Positions 44,981 to 53,265 of a stretch of DNA of 53,457 nt are shown here, in pieces (positions within the stretch are counted from its first letter, which is position 1; the number at the start of each line of letters is the position of its first letter). The stretch comes from JALSHZ01 sp964614535. Its GTDB lineage: Bacteria; Pseudomonadota; Gammaproteobacteria; UWMA-0217. The position numbers and the translations under genes were made by a program. The notes beneath the pieces were generated by a model. The model saw nothing but the letters and a program-made list of their open reading frames with translations, was not told where the DNA came from and ran no database searches. The DNA lies in the NCBI GenBank assembly GCA_964614535.1, contig CAZTOZ010000001.1:1-53457 (forward strand). The letters are read 5' to 3'.

Positions 44981-45628
44981 ATGACACCAATGCTGAAAAA
45001 GAGCCTCATTCTCGCCACCGCACTGACACTGGCGGCCTGCGCCCCCGACGATCCCAACCGTCGCGCCAAGGTCGGTGCCGCCGTCGGTGCCGTCGCCGGC
45101 GCGGTGATCGGCAACCAGGCCAGGTCGGATCGCGGCAAGGTGGTCGGCGCCGTGGCCGGCGCGGCGGCCGGCGCCGCCATCGGCAACTACATGGACAAGC
45201 AGCAACAGGCGCTGGAGGAGCAGCTGGCGGCCGAACGGCAAGCTCACCAGATCGAGCTGGAACGGGTGCGGGAGGACACCATCAAGCTGAACCTCTCCAG
45301 CGAGGTGTCGTTCGACTACGACAGCGCGTCGCTGAAACCCTCGTTCTACCCGGCGCTGGACAAGATCGCCGATGTCATCCGCCAGCACGACCAGACCTCG
45401 GTGGAGATCGTCGGCCACACCGACAGCCGCGGCAGCGAGGCCTACAACCAGCGTCTCTCCGAGCGCCGTGCCGAGGCGGTGGCCAGCTACCTGATCGGGC
45501 GCGGCGTCGATCCGGCGCGGATCACCACATCCGGGCGCGGCGAGTCAGAGCCGCGCGGCACCAACAGCACCGAGGCCGGGCGTCAGCTCAACCGCCGCGT
45601 CGAGATCTTCCTGCGCTCGACCCAGTAG
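44981..45628 (+). CDS. OmpA-family peptidoglycan-associated lipoprotein
   Basis: A 215-residue outer-membrane lipoprotein: lipobox LAAC (Cys about 20), a glycine-zipper region (GAAVGAVAGAVIGN and a repeat) that may insert into a membrane, a charged helical stalk, and a C-terminal OmpA domain with the peptidoglycan-binding pattern VGHTDSRGSEAYNQRLSERRA. This is the YiaD/OmpA layout. GGAGA six bases before the ATG fixes the start. The unknown membrane protein starts nine bases downstream. Confidence 0.92.
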   Translation: MTPMLKKSLILATALTLAACAPDDPNRRAKVGAAVGAVAGAVIGNQARSDRGKVVGAVAGAAAGAAIGNYMDKQQQALEEQLAAERQAHQIELERVREDTIKLNLSSEVSFDYDSASLKPSFYPALDKIADVIRQHDQTSVEIVGHTDSRGSEAYNQRLSERRAEAVASYLIGRGVDPARITTSGRGESEPRGTNSTEAGRQLNRRVEIFLRSTQ

Positions 45629-45637
45629 CAAGCCGCC

Positions 45638-46081
45638 ATGCCAGAACAGCCGCCACCGCCATCGGACAAACGGCAGACGCTGCTTGCCGCCATCGTTCTG
45701 CTGCTGGTGGCAGGCGGGCTGTTCTGGCTCTGGCAGTCACAGAACGATCCGCGCATCGAGCAACTCGACCGGATGCTGGCCGACGACCCCGAGGTGGGTC
45801 ACTACGACTATCGCTTCCGGGTCTTCGCCATCGACGGGGACACCGCCATCGTCTCCACGCCACGCTCGCCCCAGATGTCGGTGCTGCGTTTTCTGGAGAT
45901 CGTCCGCCCCGACCTGGACGTGAGCAACCCCGACACCCCCGAGGTGATCGCGGCACAGAAAGCGCTGGCACGGATCCAGTACCGCGCCAGGGAGATCGTC
46001 CTCTCCCACCCCGAAATCGAGGATCTGCGCTGGCAACTGGACAGGCAGTGGTACCTGCGGCACGGCATCGTGGCGCCGTAG
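45638..46081 (+). CDS. conserved hypothetical single-pass membrane protein
   Basis: A 147-residue protein with a Pro-rich cytoplasmic start, one membrane helix (about 14-31, TLLAAIVLLLVAGGLFWLW), and a periplasmic domain of about 110 residues (IEQLDRMLADDPEVGHYDYRFRVF early, and Arg/Trp-rich helices near the end). No catalytic motif or Cys pair. It starts nine bases after the OmpA lipoprotein stop, so the two are probably cotranscribed and may act together at the envelope. I do not recognise a named domain. Confidence 0.75.
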   Translation: MPEQPPPPSDKRQTLLAAIVLLLVAGGLFWLWQSQNDPRIEQLDRMLADDPEVGHYDYRFRVFAIDGDTAIVSTPRSPQMSVLRFLEIVRPDLDVSNPDTPEVIAAQKALARIQYRAREIVLSHPEIEDLRWQLDRQWYLRHGIVAP

Positions 46082-46091
46082 CGAGGCCGCG

Positions 46092-48158
46092 CTACCGCCG
46101 GTATATGACCGGCGGCTCCCCCTGCGCGCGATGCGGAACGACAAACCTGGCCACCGCCCCGACCCGGTCACGGCGGCCGGCATCGGTGATCGTCTCCATC
46201 GTCACCAGCTTCACGTCGATGCGGTCGCTGCGGACCGTCGCCAGACCATAGCCGTGGGCGTCGGTGCGGGCATAGCGCAGATGTCCGTTGACCGACCGGT
46301 CCTGCACGACCGTCGCCGGATCGGCACCATCGGCGACGGCAATACCGGCGGCGACGCCATTGAGCAGCGTGTTGTCGAGGTTGTTGCGCGGTGGCTCGCC
46401 CGGCGGCTCGACCACGATGAGGCGCCGCACCGCCGCCTCCAACGCCGACGGACGCTCGCGGCGGGAGAGCCGTTCCACCCCGGCATACATCGACAGCGAG
46501 CTGATGGCGGCAGTCACCACTTCGACGGCCGCCACCTCCCCGTCGCCGCTGTCGTAGTCGTCCCGCACCACGCCCGCGAAATGGGCGTGCACGTCTCCGG
46601 CCAGCGACACGACGTTGGCGATGCCGTTGTCTCGCAAAAAGCGCATCAACTCCCGCCGCTCGCTGGCATAGCCGTCCCAGGCATCGGAGGAGACGACCAC
46701 CTCGGGAAGAATCGGATTGAGCGTCGGCAGATCCAGCTTGAGGCGCATCAGCGGAACCGAGTTGCCCCATAGCCGCCAACGGGCGGTGGACCGCCGCATC
46801 CGCGCCTTCCACCACTGTTTCTGCGACGCGCCCAATATCGAGCCGGGCGGGCTGTGGCGGCGCGGGTTGAGGATCAACATCCCGCCGACACCGAGAAAGG
46901 CATCAGGATCACCGTCGTTCGCGGTCTCGCCGGCGTCCATCTGGTTGAGCAGAGCCAGCGGCATCGCGGCGCGGGGATGGAGAAACGCCAGCCCCGAGGA
47001 GGAGATCTCCTCCGGCACCGCGTGATCACTGCGAAAGGAGCGATTGTCGGTGAGCAGCAGGTCGATCAGCCCGCCGAAACGCAGGCACCGGTGGATCGTC
47101 AGCGAGTGAATCGCCCGCTCATTGTCGCCATTGGGCCGGTCGTTCGGCGTATTGGCCACATCGACGAACTCGAAGGCACGCGCCGGGTGCGATGGATCGT
47201 CGTCCTCGTAGTCCATCGGAATATATTCCGACCAGGCCTGGTTGGCCGCCACCTTGCGCCGTTGCGACGGCTCGTCGGTACTGGCATCGGGGCCATCGTT
47301 CTCGTAATTGGCCTCGCTCTGCCAGCAGTCGTCGGAGAACTCGTGATCGTCCCAGACGCAGACGAACGGCCAGCGGGCCCGCGCGGCGAGCAGATCGGGA
47401 TCCCGCAGATACTGGCGGTAGAGGTGCCGGTAGTCCTCCACCGACACCGCGTGACGGATGCCCGAGGCGGTCACGCCACCGTCGGGAAAGGCACCCGGAC
47501 CCCGCGGTGATCCATCCTCGCCCAGCAGGCCACCGGGGATCGGCTCTCCCCGCGCATCGAGCGGCGCCTGCCACTGTTCATCTGTCTCGTAGATGAAATC
47601 CCCCAGATGGAGGACAAAACGGATGCGCTCCGACGCCGGTGCCGCCAGATCGTCTTTCAGCATCCGCCGCCAGGCACCGTAGTAACCGTGCTTGCGCTCC
47701 TGGCAGCTGACGAAGGCCAGCGTCACATCGGTCAGCGCGCCAGCCGGCGGCGCCGTCCAGCTGCGCCCGGTCACCGACCGGTCGCCGACGGCCGTGACGA
47801 AGCGATAGTAATAGACGGTGTCGGGCTGCAGCCCGGTGACGCGAGCGTGGACGGTGAAGTCCTGACGGGCGCGGGCCACCACCGGCTCGCGCAGGACCGG
47901 CTCGGCAAACGCCTCGTCCAGCGCCAGCTCCAGCCACAACCGAAATGCCCCAACCCCCTCGTCATGGGGCAGCGCCCGCGTCCAGAACACGAGCGAAGCG
48001 GGCTTGGGATCGGCCGACGCCACCCCTTGCGGGAAGGAGGCGCCGATCTCGGGCAGCGCCTGTCGATCGTTGCCGGCACGACAACCGGCCACGCTGCCGG
48101 CCACCCCCGCCTGTAGCGTCGAGACGACAATGCAATGAAGAAATGTGCGACGTCGCAT
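46092..48158 (-). CDS. PhoD-like alkaline phosphatase, Tat-type lipoprotein
   Basis: A 688-residue metallophosphatase of the PhoD family. Ordered motifs are the N-terminal PhoD_N beta domain (FPQGVASADPKPASLVFWTR), then VLHLGDFIYE, WDDHEFSDD and AGDVHAHFAG, the metal-binding Asp/His sites of a calcium/iron phosphodiesterase. The signal peptide is MRRRTFLH with twin arginines, followed by a lipobox ending at Cys26 (SVAGC), so it is probably Tat-exported and lipid-anchored. The ATG at 48158 is the proper start; the frame upstream begins only at TTG. It could release phosphate from nucleotides, phospholipids or other phosphodiesters. Confidence 0.9.
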   Translation of the reverse strand: MRRRTFLHCIVVSTLQAGVAGSVAGCRAGNDRQALPEIGASFPQGVASADPKPASLVFWTRALPHDEGVGAFRLWLELALDEAFAEPVLREPVVARARQDFTVHARVTGLQPDTVYYYRFVTAVGDRSVTGRSWTAPPAGALTDVTLAFVSCQERKHGYYGAWRRMLKDDLAAPASERIRFVLHLGDFIYETDEQWQAPLDARGEPIPGGLLGEDGSPRGPGAFPDGGVTASGIRHAVSVEDYRHLYRQYLRDPDLLAARARWPFVCVWDDHEFSDDCWQSEANYENDGPDASTDEPSQRRKVAANQAWSEYIPMDYEDDDPSHPARAFEFVDVANTPNDRPNGDNERAIHSLTIHRCLRFGGLIDLLLTDNRSFRSDHAVPEEISSSGLAFLHPRAAMPLALLNQMDAGETANDGDPDAFLGVGGMLILNPRRHSPPGSILGASQKQWWKARMRRSTARWRLWGNSVPLMRLKLDLPTLNPILPEVVVSSDAWDGYASERRELMRFLRDNGIANVVSLAGDVHAHFAGVVRDDYDSGDGEVAAVEVVTAAISSLSMYAGVERLSRRERPSALEAAVRRLIVVEPPGEPPRNNLDNTLLNGVAAGIAVADGADPATVVQDRSVNGHLRYARTDAHGYGLATVRSDRIDVKLVTMETITDAGRRDRVGAVARFVVPHRAQGEPPVIYRR

Positions 48159-48234
48159 CAGCCCATTGTGCAATGGTCGGACCCGGCCGACATGGAGCGT
48201 GGGTCACTTTTCGACCGTTGATCTTGAATCCACT

Positions 48235-48263
48235 GCCACTCACCCGCAAAAAATGTGAGTGGC
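48235..48263. promoter_or_regulatory. inverted repeat in the divergent phosphatase/lipoprotein promoter region
   Basis: GCCACTCAC (48235-48243) and its exact reverse complement GTGAGTGGC (48255-48263) around 11 bases. No T-run follows. It lies 77 bases from the phosphatase start and just upstream of the plus-strand promoter, so it may be an operator. The regulator is unknown. Confidence 0.5.
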
Positions 48264-48277
48264 ATCACTGTAAACTA

Positions 48278-48306
48278 TTGTCATGGGGTCAATGATCCAT
48301 TGTAGA
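48278..48306 (+). promoter_or_regulatory. sigma-70 promoter of the Gly-rich lipoprotein
   Basis: TTGTCA (48278-48283), a 17-base spacer and TGTAGA (48301-48306). The spacer holds a small CAATG/CATTG inverted repeat. The leader would be about 45 bases to the ATG at 48358. Confidence 0.45.
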
Positions 48307-48357
48307 GATTCCCGTTTGTTCAACAGCCGAATCGTTTTTCATAGAAGGAGGCGCATC

Positions 48358-49845
48358 ATGCAAGCACAAAGACTTCTGAGAAAGAATTCATTACTGGCAC
48401 TGGCCATGTCCACGATCATAACGGCCACGGCAGGTTGTGGCGGTGGCGGAGGTGATGATGGCGGCACCACAGGTAATGGTGGCAGTGGTAGCCCCTCCAT
48501 CGGCGCCAATGTCGGTGAAACACAGCTGAAATCGGGTGTGCTGACCGGCCTGACCGGCGGGCCGACCGGAAACTTCACTGCGACGATCACCCAGGTCATC
48601 AACAAGTCGAGCGCGTTGCGAGAGCTCCAGACCGAAAGCGGAAACATCGGCAATCTGCCCGGCCTGCCCTCGGGATTTTCCGCCCGCGCGGCCACCCGGG
48701 CCGGTGATGGCAGTGGCGGCTTCGACCCCAATGCCAGCAATCAAGAGAACATCCAGGCCATCGCCAACCTCATCGATGACATCGTCGAACAGTCGACCGT
48801 CACCCGGAATGGCAACACCTACGTCATCGACCCGGATGAGAGCCGGATCTGCAGTTCGCCCGACGTGCCGGTGAGCGACATCAACCAATGCACCAACTTT
48901 CTTTCTCCGATGACGATGGTCGTCACCGTCAATGCCACCAATGGCAACAACGTCACCGCGGCGACCACCGACTTCCTCTACGGCAACAGCGTGTTCCTGC
49001 AGACCGACTTCACACCGACGACGGCCTATTTCGAGATCCGCCTGGACGGCAGCAAGGCACTGCTCGCCGGGTACAACCAGGTCGCCGACCCGGAAGACGT
49101 GGTCGACATCCCGGCCGTCATGCAGGGCAGCGTACGCTTTGCCATCGACGCCCCGACCCAGCAGCAGGGCAAGCTGACGCTCTCCATTCCCAACACCGTG
49201 GTGTTGAAGGACACCACCGAAGGCATCGACATGACCCTCGCCGCCACCAACAACCTGCTGAGCCTGTCCGCCAATGCAGCGGCAGAGACGGCGGAGCTGG
49301 AGGTCGGCATCGGTGCCCTGAGCCTGCTGTTCAGCGACGAGGACGACTACGGCAACCGCTTCCCGGTCCACCTGACGCTCGATGCCATCCGCGGCAAGAT
49401 CGACGTCAACGATACCCAGCTCCGGATCACCGGCCTCACCCTCGACTCCATCAAACTGACCGTCGATGGCCAGACGGCACTCGACATGGCGCTCGCGCCG
49501 TTCAGTGCGCTGCTCGAAGCCGATGCGAGCAATCTTGGCGTGGTGACGTTCAACAGCGCATTGAACTTCGCGCTCGACACCACCAACGTCAACAACTACC
49601 TCGACGACGATCCCGGCAGCGCCCCAACCGATACGCTGAAGGTTCGCGCCTCCGCGCCGGCCGGCGCCGTCCTCTCCGAGGTCGATGATATAAGCAACAC
49701 CGTCAAGCTCACCGGCCAGGGCCCGCTCACGCTGTCGGTCGAGGAAAACGGTGTCTCCACCGCCAACCTCATCCTGCCGACCGGCGCCTGCGCCAACCTG
49801 TCGTCGGCGACACCGACGATCACCGCCTGCCCTGCCAGCCAGTAG
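48358..49845 (+). CDS. large Gly-rich lipoprotein of unknown function
   Basis: A 495-residue lipoprotein with a basic start, hydrophobic core and lipobox TAGC, then a flexible run of Gly/Asp/Ser (GGGGGDDGGTTGNGG). The rest is acidic and beta-rich, without membrane segments; a CSSPDVPVSDINQC pair and a CANLSSATPTITAC pair near the C-terminus may form disulfides. Base composition is less GC-biased at its start than its neighbours. A near-perfect AGGAGG seven bases before the ATG predicts strong translation. I recognise no domain. Its promoter region carries an inverted repeat and it diverges from the PhoD-like phosphatase. Confidence 0.78.
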   Translation: MQAQRLLRKNSLLALAMSTIITATAGCGGGGGDDGGTTGNGGSGSPSIGANVGETQLKSGVLTGLTGGPTGNFTATITQVINKSSALRELQTESGNIGNLPGLPSGFSARAATRAGDGSGGFDPNASNQENIQAIANLIDDIVEQSTVTRNGNTYVIDPDESRICSSPDVPVSDINQCTNFLSPMTMVVTVNATNGNNVTAATTDFLYGNSVFLQTDFTPTTAYFEIRLDGSKALLAGYNQVADPEDVVDIPAVMQGSVRFAIDAPTQQQGKLTLSIPNTVVLKDTTEGIDMTLAATNNLLSLSANAAAETAELEVGIGALSLLFSDEDDYGNRFPVHLTLDAIRGKIDVNDTQLRITGLTLDSIKLTVDGQTALDMALAPFSALLEADASNLGVVTFNSALNFALDTTNVNNYLDDDPGSAPTDTLKVRASAPAGAVLSEVDDISNTVKLTGQGPLTLSVEENGVSTANLILPTGACANLSSATPTITACPASQ

Positions 49846-49859
49846 GCGACACGGCAGTC

Positions 49860-49892
49860 CCCGGCAGCGGGTGCCTGGCACCCGCTGCCGGG
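49860..49892 (+). terminator. GC-rich terminator-like hairpin after the lipoprotein gene
   Basis: CCCGGCAGCGGGTGCC (49860-49875) and its exact reverse complement (49877-49892) with one base between; allowing a minimal loop leaves about 14 bp. It lies 15 bases past the stop. No T-run follows, so termination may be factor-dependent. Confidence 0.7.
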
Positions 49893-50063
49893 ATCGGCCC
49901 TTGGTTCACGGCAGAATCGTGCTGAATCCCCCACCCACCGCGGAAAAACCAGTGATCCCACCCACTTCCACCACCGGCCGGGTGCGGGTGTTCCTTCGCC
50001 TGGGCATGAAGGATCAGCTGGACAACGTCCGCTTCATGCTGGCGGCGGGACGCTGACCGCGGC

Positions 50064-50774
50064 GTGCGTCTGCCACCCCTGATCGAAGGCCGCCTGATCC
50101 GGCGCTACAAACGTTTTCTCGCCGACGTGGCGCTGAGCGACGGGCGGATCGTCACCGCCCACACCCCCAACACCGGCAGCATGGCCGGGCTGCTCCATCC
50201 CGGCAGCCGCGTCTGGCTGCGCGACAGCGGCAACCCCAAACGCAAGTACCCACTGAGCTGGACGATGGTCGAGGCACGCCCAGGCGTGCTGGTGGGCATC
50301 GACACCGCGATGGCCAACCGGCTGGTGCGCGAGGCCATCGAGAACGGCACCATCACGACGCTGCGAGGCTATCGGCGGATCCGCGGCGAGGTGCCCTACG
50401 GCGAGGAACGCAGCCGCATCGACCTACTGCTGGAGCAGGGCCCGAAGGCGCGCTGTTACGTGGAAGTGAAGAACGTGACGCTGGTGGAGAACGGCACCGC
50501 CTTCTTCCCCGACGCGGTGACCGAACGCGGGCGCAAGCACCTGCGGGAGCTGGCCGGCCGGGTCGCCGCTGGCGAACGTGGCGTCATCTGCTTCTGCGTG
50601 CAGCGCCACGACGCCGATCGACTGCGCCCGGCCGATCATATCGATCCGGCCTACGGCAGAACGCTGCGGGAGGTGGTGGCGCAAGGGGTGGAGGCCATCG
50701 CCTGGCAGGCGGAGGTGACGACGGCGAGCCTCCAGCTGACCACCGAACTGCCGGTCGAACTCGACCGGGAGTGA
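50064..50774 (+). CDS. sfsA: SfsA-family DNA/RNA nuclease
   Basis: A 236-residue protein of the SfsA family, named for sugar fermentation stimulation and linked to nuclease activity. It shows the OB-like N-terminal half (PPLIEGRLIRRYKRFLADV) and the PD-(D/E)XK-like core with RIDLLL followed by CYVEVKNVTLVENG, which supplies the catalytic Glu and Lys. The length matches E. coli SfsA (234). It starts with GTG at 50064. Confidence 0.95.
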   Translation: MRLPPLIEGRLIRRYKRFLADVALSDGRIVTAHTPNTGSMAGLLHPGSRVWLRDSGNPKRKYPLSWTMVEARPGVLVGIDTAMANRLVREAIENGTITTLRGYRRIRGEVPYGEERSRIDLLLEQGPKARCYVEVKNVTLVENGTAFFPDAVTERGRKHLRELAGRVAAGERGVICFCVQRHDADRLRPADHIDPAYGRTLREVVAQGVEAIAWQAEVTTASLQLTTELPVELDRE

Positions 50775-50836
50775 ATGCCGCCAGTGCCAACGGCCTCGAC
50801 AGCGCCCATGCAAGCCCATCGCCCCGGCGGGGGGCA

Positions 50837-51244
50837 TCACGCCGGTGTCTTGCAGATGGGGGTGTCGTCCGGTGACTCGACGCTCCTGACGATGGTTTCG
50901 ACGAACTCGTTGAACTCCTCCATGCTCACCACCGACAACATCCGGTTCATCACCTCGGGCCGAATCTTCGCCACCGTCTTGCGTCCGTCCCGCAGCACGA
51001 TGTAGATCCCGGCCGTGCTCATCGAGTCGCCCGCCGCCGACTCCATCGCCGCCTGATCGGCATCGCTCAATTCATCATAGTAGTCGTCCAGCGCATCCCA
51101 CAACGCGTCATCCGGCTCCTCGATCTGGATGACGGCCGCGCCCTCGATGGGATCGACCGTCTGCGCATGGGCGATGCCCAGCGACGCCAGCCGCTCGATG
51201 AACAGGGCCTTGAAGCGGTCATTGAAAAAAACATATTCCAGCAT
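50837..51244 (-). CDS. conserved hypothetical acidic protein
   Basis: A 135-residue, strongly acidic, mostly helical cytosolic protein. It opens MLEYVFFNDRFKALFIERL, followed by an ACT-like alternating beta/alpha pattern and an Asp/Glu-rich central helix (WDALDDYYDELSDADQ). A C-terminal stretch (FNEFVETIVRSVESP) is amphipathic. Similar small proteins beginning MLEY-FF occur in other gammaproteobacteria, as I recall, without assigned function. It diverges from the DEAD-box helicase gene across 190 bases. Confidence 0.7.
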   Translation of the reverse strand: MLEYVFFNDRFKALFIERLASLGIAHAQTVDPIEGAAVIQIEEPDDALWDALDDYYDELSDADQAAMESAAGDSMSTAGIYIVLRDGRKTVAKIRPEVMNRMLSVVSMEEFNEFVETIVRSVESPDDTPICKTPA

Positions 51245-51312
51245 GGGCGCATCCGCCAATGGTTGCTCGGTCCGGCACCAGTGTACTGCATCGGCGGGAA
51301 TCGCCGGCAATG

Positions 51313-51321
51313 TGCTATAGT
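51313..51321 (+). promoter_or_regulatory. extended -10 promoter of the DEAD-box helicase
   Basis: TGC-TATAGT, an extended -10 with five of six hexamer matches. The -35 is poor. The leader would be about 107 bases, and long leaders are known for cold-regulated helicase mRNAs. The sequence GCTATAGTG is nearly symmetric and could also work on the minus strand for the divergent gene. Confidence 0.45.
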
Positions 51322-51434
51322 GCGCGGCCTGCTGCGGGCTCCGGCCCGGCAGCGCTTTCCCGTAACACCCAGGAACCACCCCTCTCCGCCCTATCCCCGC
51401 GTCAAGGCCGTTCCGCTTTTCCAGGATTCACCGC

Positions 51435-53111
51435 ATGTCAGACCAAACCAGCGAAACCATCAGCTTTCGCGATCTCGCCCTCATCCCAGAACTCATCACC
51501 GCCCTCGACGAAGTGGGCTACGAAGCACCGTCACCGATCCAGGCAGCGATCATCCCCCACATCCTCGCCGGCCGCGACGTCCTCGGCCAGGCGCAGACCG
51601 GGACCGGTAAGACCGCCGCCTTCGCACTGCCGATCCTGTCGATGATCGACATCGGCAAACGCGCGCCCCAGGTCATGGTGCTGGCACCCACCCGGGAGCT
51701 GGCCATCCAGGTGGCCGAGGCCTTTCAGCGCTACGCCGCCCACATCAAGGGATTCCACGTCCTGCCGATCTACGGGGGACAGGACTACGGCGGCCAGCTG
51801 CGCCAGCTCAAGCGCGGGCCCCAGGTCATCGTCGGCACACCGGGCCGGGTGATGGACCACATGCGCCGCGGCACGCTGAACCTCGAATCGCTGCGCCATC
51901 TGGTGCTCGACGAGGCCGATGAAATGCTACGGATGGGCTTCATCGACGACGTGGAGTGGATTCTCTCCGAATTGCCGCCGACACGGCAGATCGCCCTCTT
52001 TTCGGCAACCATGCCGAAAGAGATCAAGAAAATCGCCCAACGCTACCTGAACGACCCCGAACTGGTAGCGATCAGGCAGAAGACCGCCACCGCCAGCACC
52101 ATCCAACAGCGTTACTGGGTCGTCAGCGGCTACCACAAACTCGACGCGCTGACGCGGATACTGGAAGTGGAAGCCTTCGATGGCATCATCATTTTCGTCC
52201 GCACCAAGGCCACCACCATCGAACTGGCGGAAAAGCTGGAGGCCCGCGGACATGCCGCGGCGGCCCTCAATGGCGACATCCCGCAGAAGCAGCGCGAGCG
52301 CACCATCGACAAACTGAAGAAGGGCGAGATCGACATTCTCGTCGCCACCGACGTCGCCGCCCGCGGGCTCGACGTGGAGCGCATCACCCATGTCGTCAAC
52401 TACGACATCCCCCACGACACCGAAGCCTACATCCACCGCATCGGCCGCACCGGCCGCGCCGGTCGCGAGGGACAAGCCCTGCTGTTCGTCGCTCCGCGTG
52501 AAAAACGGATGCTCCACGCCATCGAAAAAGCAACCCAGCAAAAAATCACCCACTGCGAACTGCCCAGCACCGCCGACGTCAACCGCCGCCGCAGCGACCG
52601 CTTCATGCAGCGAATCACCGACGTACTCGCCGCCGGCGGGCTCGACGAATGGGTGGATCTCGTCACCCGTTACGAAATGGAGCACAACGTCGCAGCCACC
52701 GACATCGCCGCCGCGCTGGCCAAAATGGCCCAGGGCGACACGCCATTGCTGCTGCAGGAGCCGGTTCGCCCCCGCAAGGAGAAAAAAAAGCCAGCACCGG
52801 AACAGGCCCGCGGGAAACGCGGCCAACCGAGAACGGCGCCGCACGCACGGGTTCGAGAAATGGGGCCGCCGGCCAAGGGGATGGAGCGCTTCCGCCTCGA
52901 AGTGGGTCGCCGGCATGGCGCCAAGCCGGGCAATATCGTCGGCGCCATCGCCAACGAAGGCGGGCTGGAAGGGCGCTACATCAACCACGTCAACATCTTC
53001 GACGACTACTCCACCGTCGATCTGCCAGTGGGCATGCCAAACGACATCTTCCGTGCATTGAAGAAGGCACGGGTCGCCGGACAGCCGCTGAGAATCTCAC
53101 GAATGAAATAG
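51435..53111 (+). CDS. deaD: DEAD-box ATP-dependent RNA helicase (DeaD/CsdA type)
   Basis: Unwinds RNA in ribosome assembly and mRNA decay. The 558-residue protein has the Q motif (FRDLALIPELITAL and PSPIQ), motif I AQTGTGKT, PTRELA, DEAD in LDEADEMLRMGF, SAT, and motif VI HRIGRTGRAGR. After the core is a helical dimerisation-like region and a Lys/Pro/Arg-rich linker (about 445-480), then a DbpA-type RNA-binding fold (FRLEVGRRHGAKPGNIVGAIANEGG). This matches DeaD/CsdA rather than RhlE or SrmB, although it is shorter than E. coli DeaD (629). Confidence 0.95.
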   Translation: MSDQTSETISFRDLALIPELITALDEVGYEAPSPIQAAIIPHILAGRDVLGQAQTGTGKTAAFALPILSMIDIGKRAPQVMVLAPTRELAIQVAEAFQRYAAHIKGFHVLPIYGGQDYGGQLRQLKRGPQVIVGTPGRVMDHMRRGTLNLESLRHLVLDEADEMLRMGFIDDVEWILSELPPTRQIALFSATMPKEIKKIAQRYLNDPELVAIRQKTATASTIQQRYWVVSGYHKLDALTRILEVEAFDGIIIFVRTKATTIELAEKLEARGHAAAALNGDIPQKQRERTIDKLKKGEIDILVATDVAARGLDVERITHVVNYDIPHDTEAYIHRIGRTGRAGREGQALLFVAPREKRMLHAIEKATQQKITHCELPSTADVNRRRSDRFMQRITDVLAAGGLDEWVDLVTRYEMEHNVAATDIAAALAKMAQGDTPLLLQEPVRPRKEKKKPAPEQARGKRGQPRTAPHARVREMGPPAKGMERFRLEVGRRHGAKPGNIVGAIANEGGLEGRYINHVNIFDDYSTVDLPVGMPNDIFRALKKARVAGQPLRISRMK

Positions 53112-53137
53112 GCGTACCGATTCCCGAAGCAACCCCC

Positions 53138-53219
53138 CGTCATTGCGAGCGCCAGCGAAGCAATCTCCCGGAGTGGAACTCCGCCGTCAGGAGATCGCCG
53201 CGCTTCGCTCGCGATGACA
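53138..53219. repeat. dispersed palindromic element starting CGTCATTGCGAGCG
   Basis: The left end is GTCATTGCGAGCG with AGCGAAGC and AATCTCC; the right end, reverse complemented, is GTCATCGCGAGCG with GATCTCC, so the arms form a long imperfect inverted repeat. Elements with this sequence occur in many copies across diverse bacterial genomes and are thought to be non-autonomous repeats. It lies 27 bases after the helicase stop. Confidence 0.75.
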
Positions 53220-53234
53220 AGAGCGTCCTAACGG

Positions 53235-53265
53235 TAGGTTGGGCAAAGCGAAGCGTGGCCAACAT
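53235..53265. repeat. short palindromic element GTTGGGCAAAGCGAAGCGTGG
   Basis: TAGGTTGGGC, a short AAGCGAAGCG centre, then GGCCAACA: outer ends GTTGG/CCAAC are complementary. Similar TAGGTTGGGC-type repeats are common in beta- and gammaproteobacterial genomes. It directly follows the preceding element. Confidence 0.55.

Noticed and set aside
49919..50056. Possible 45-codon gene just upstream of sfsA, starting GTG
   Set aside because: Pro/Thr-rich start, no recognised domain and no clear ribosome site. It may be a decayed gene end, but the sequence alone does not support it.
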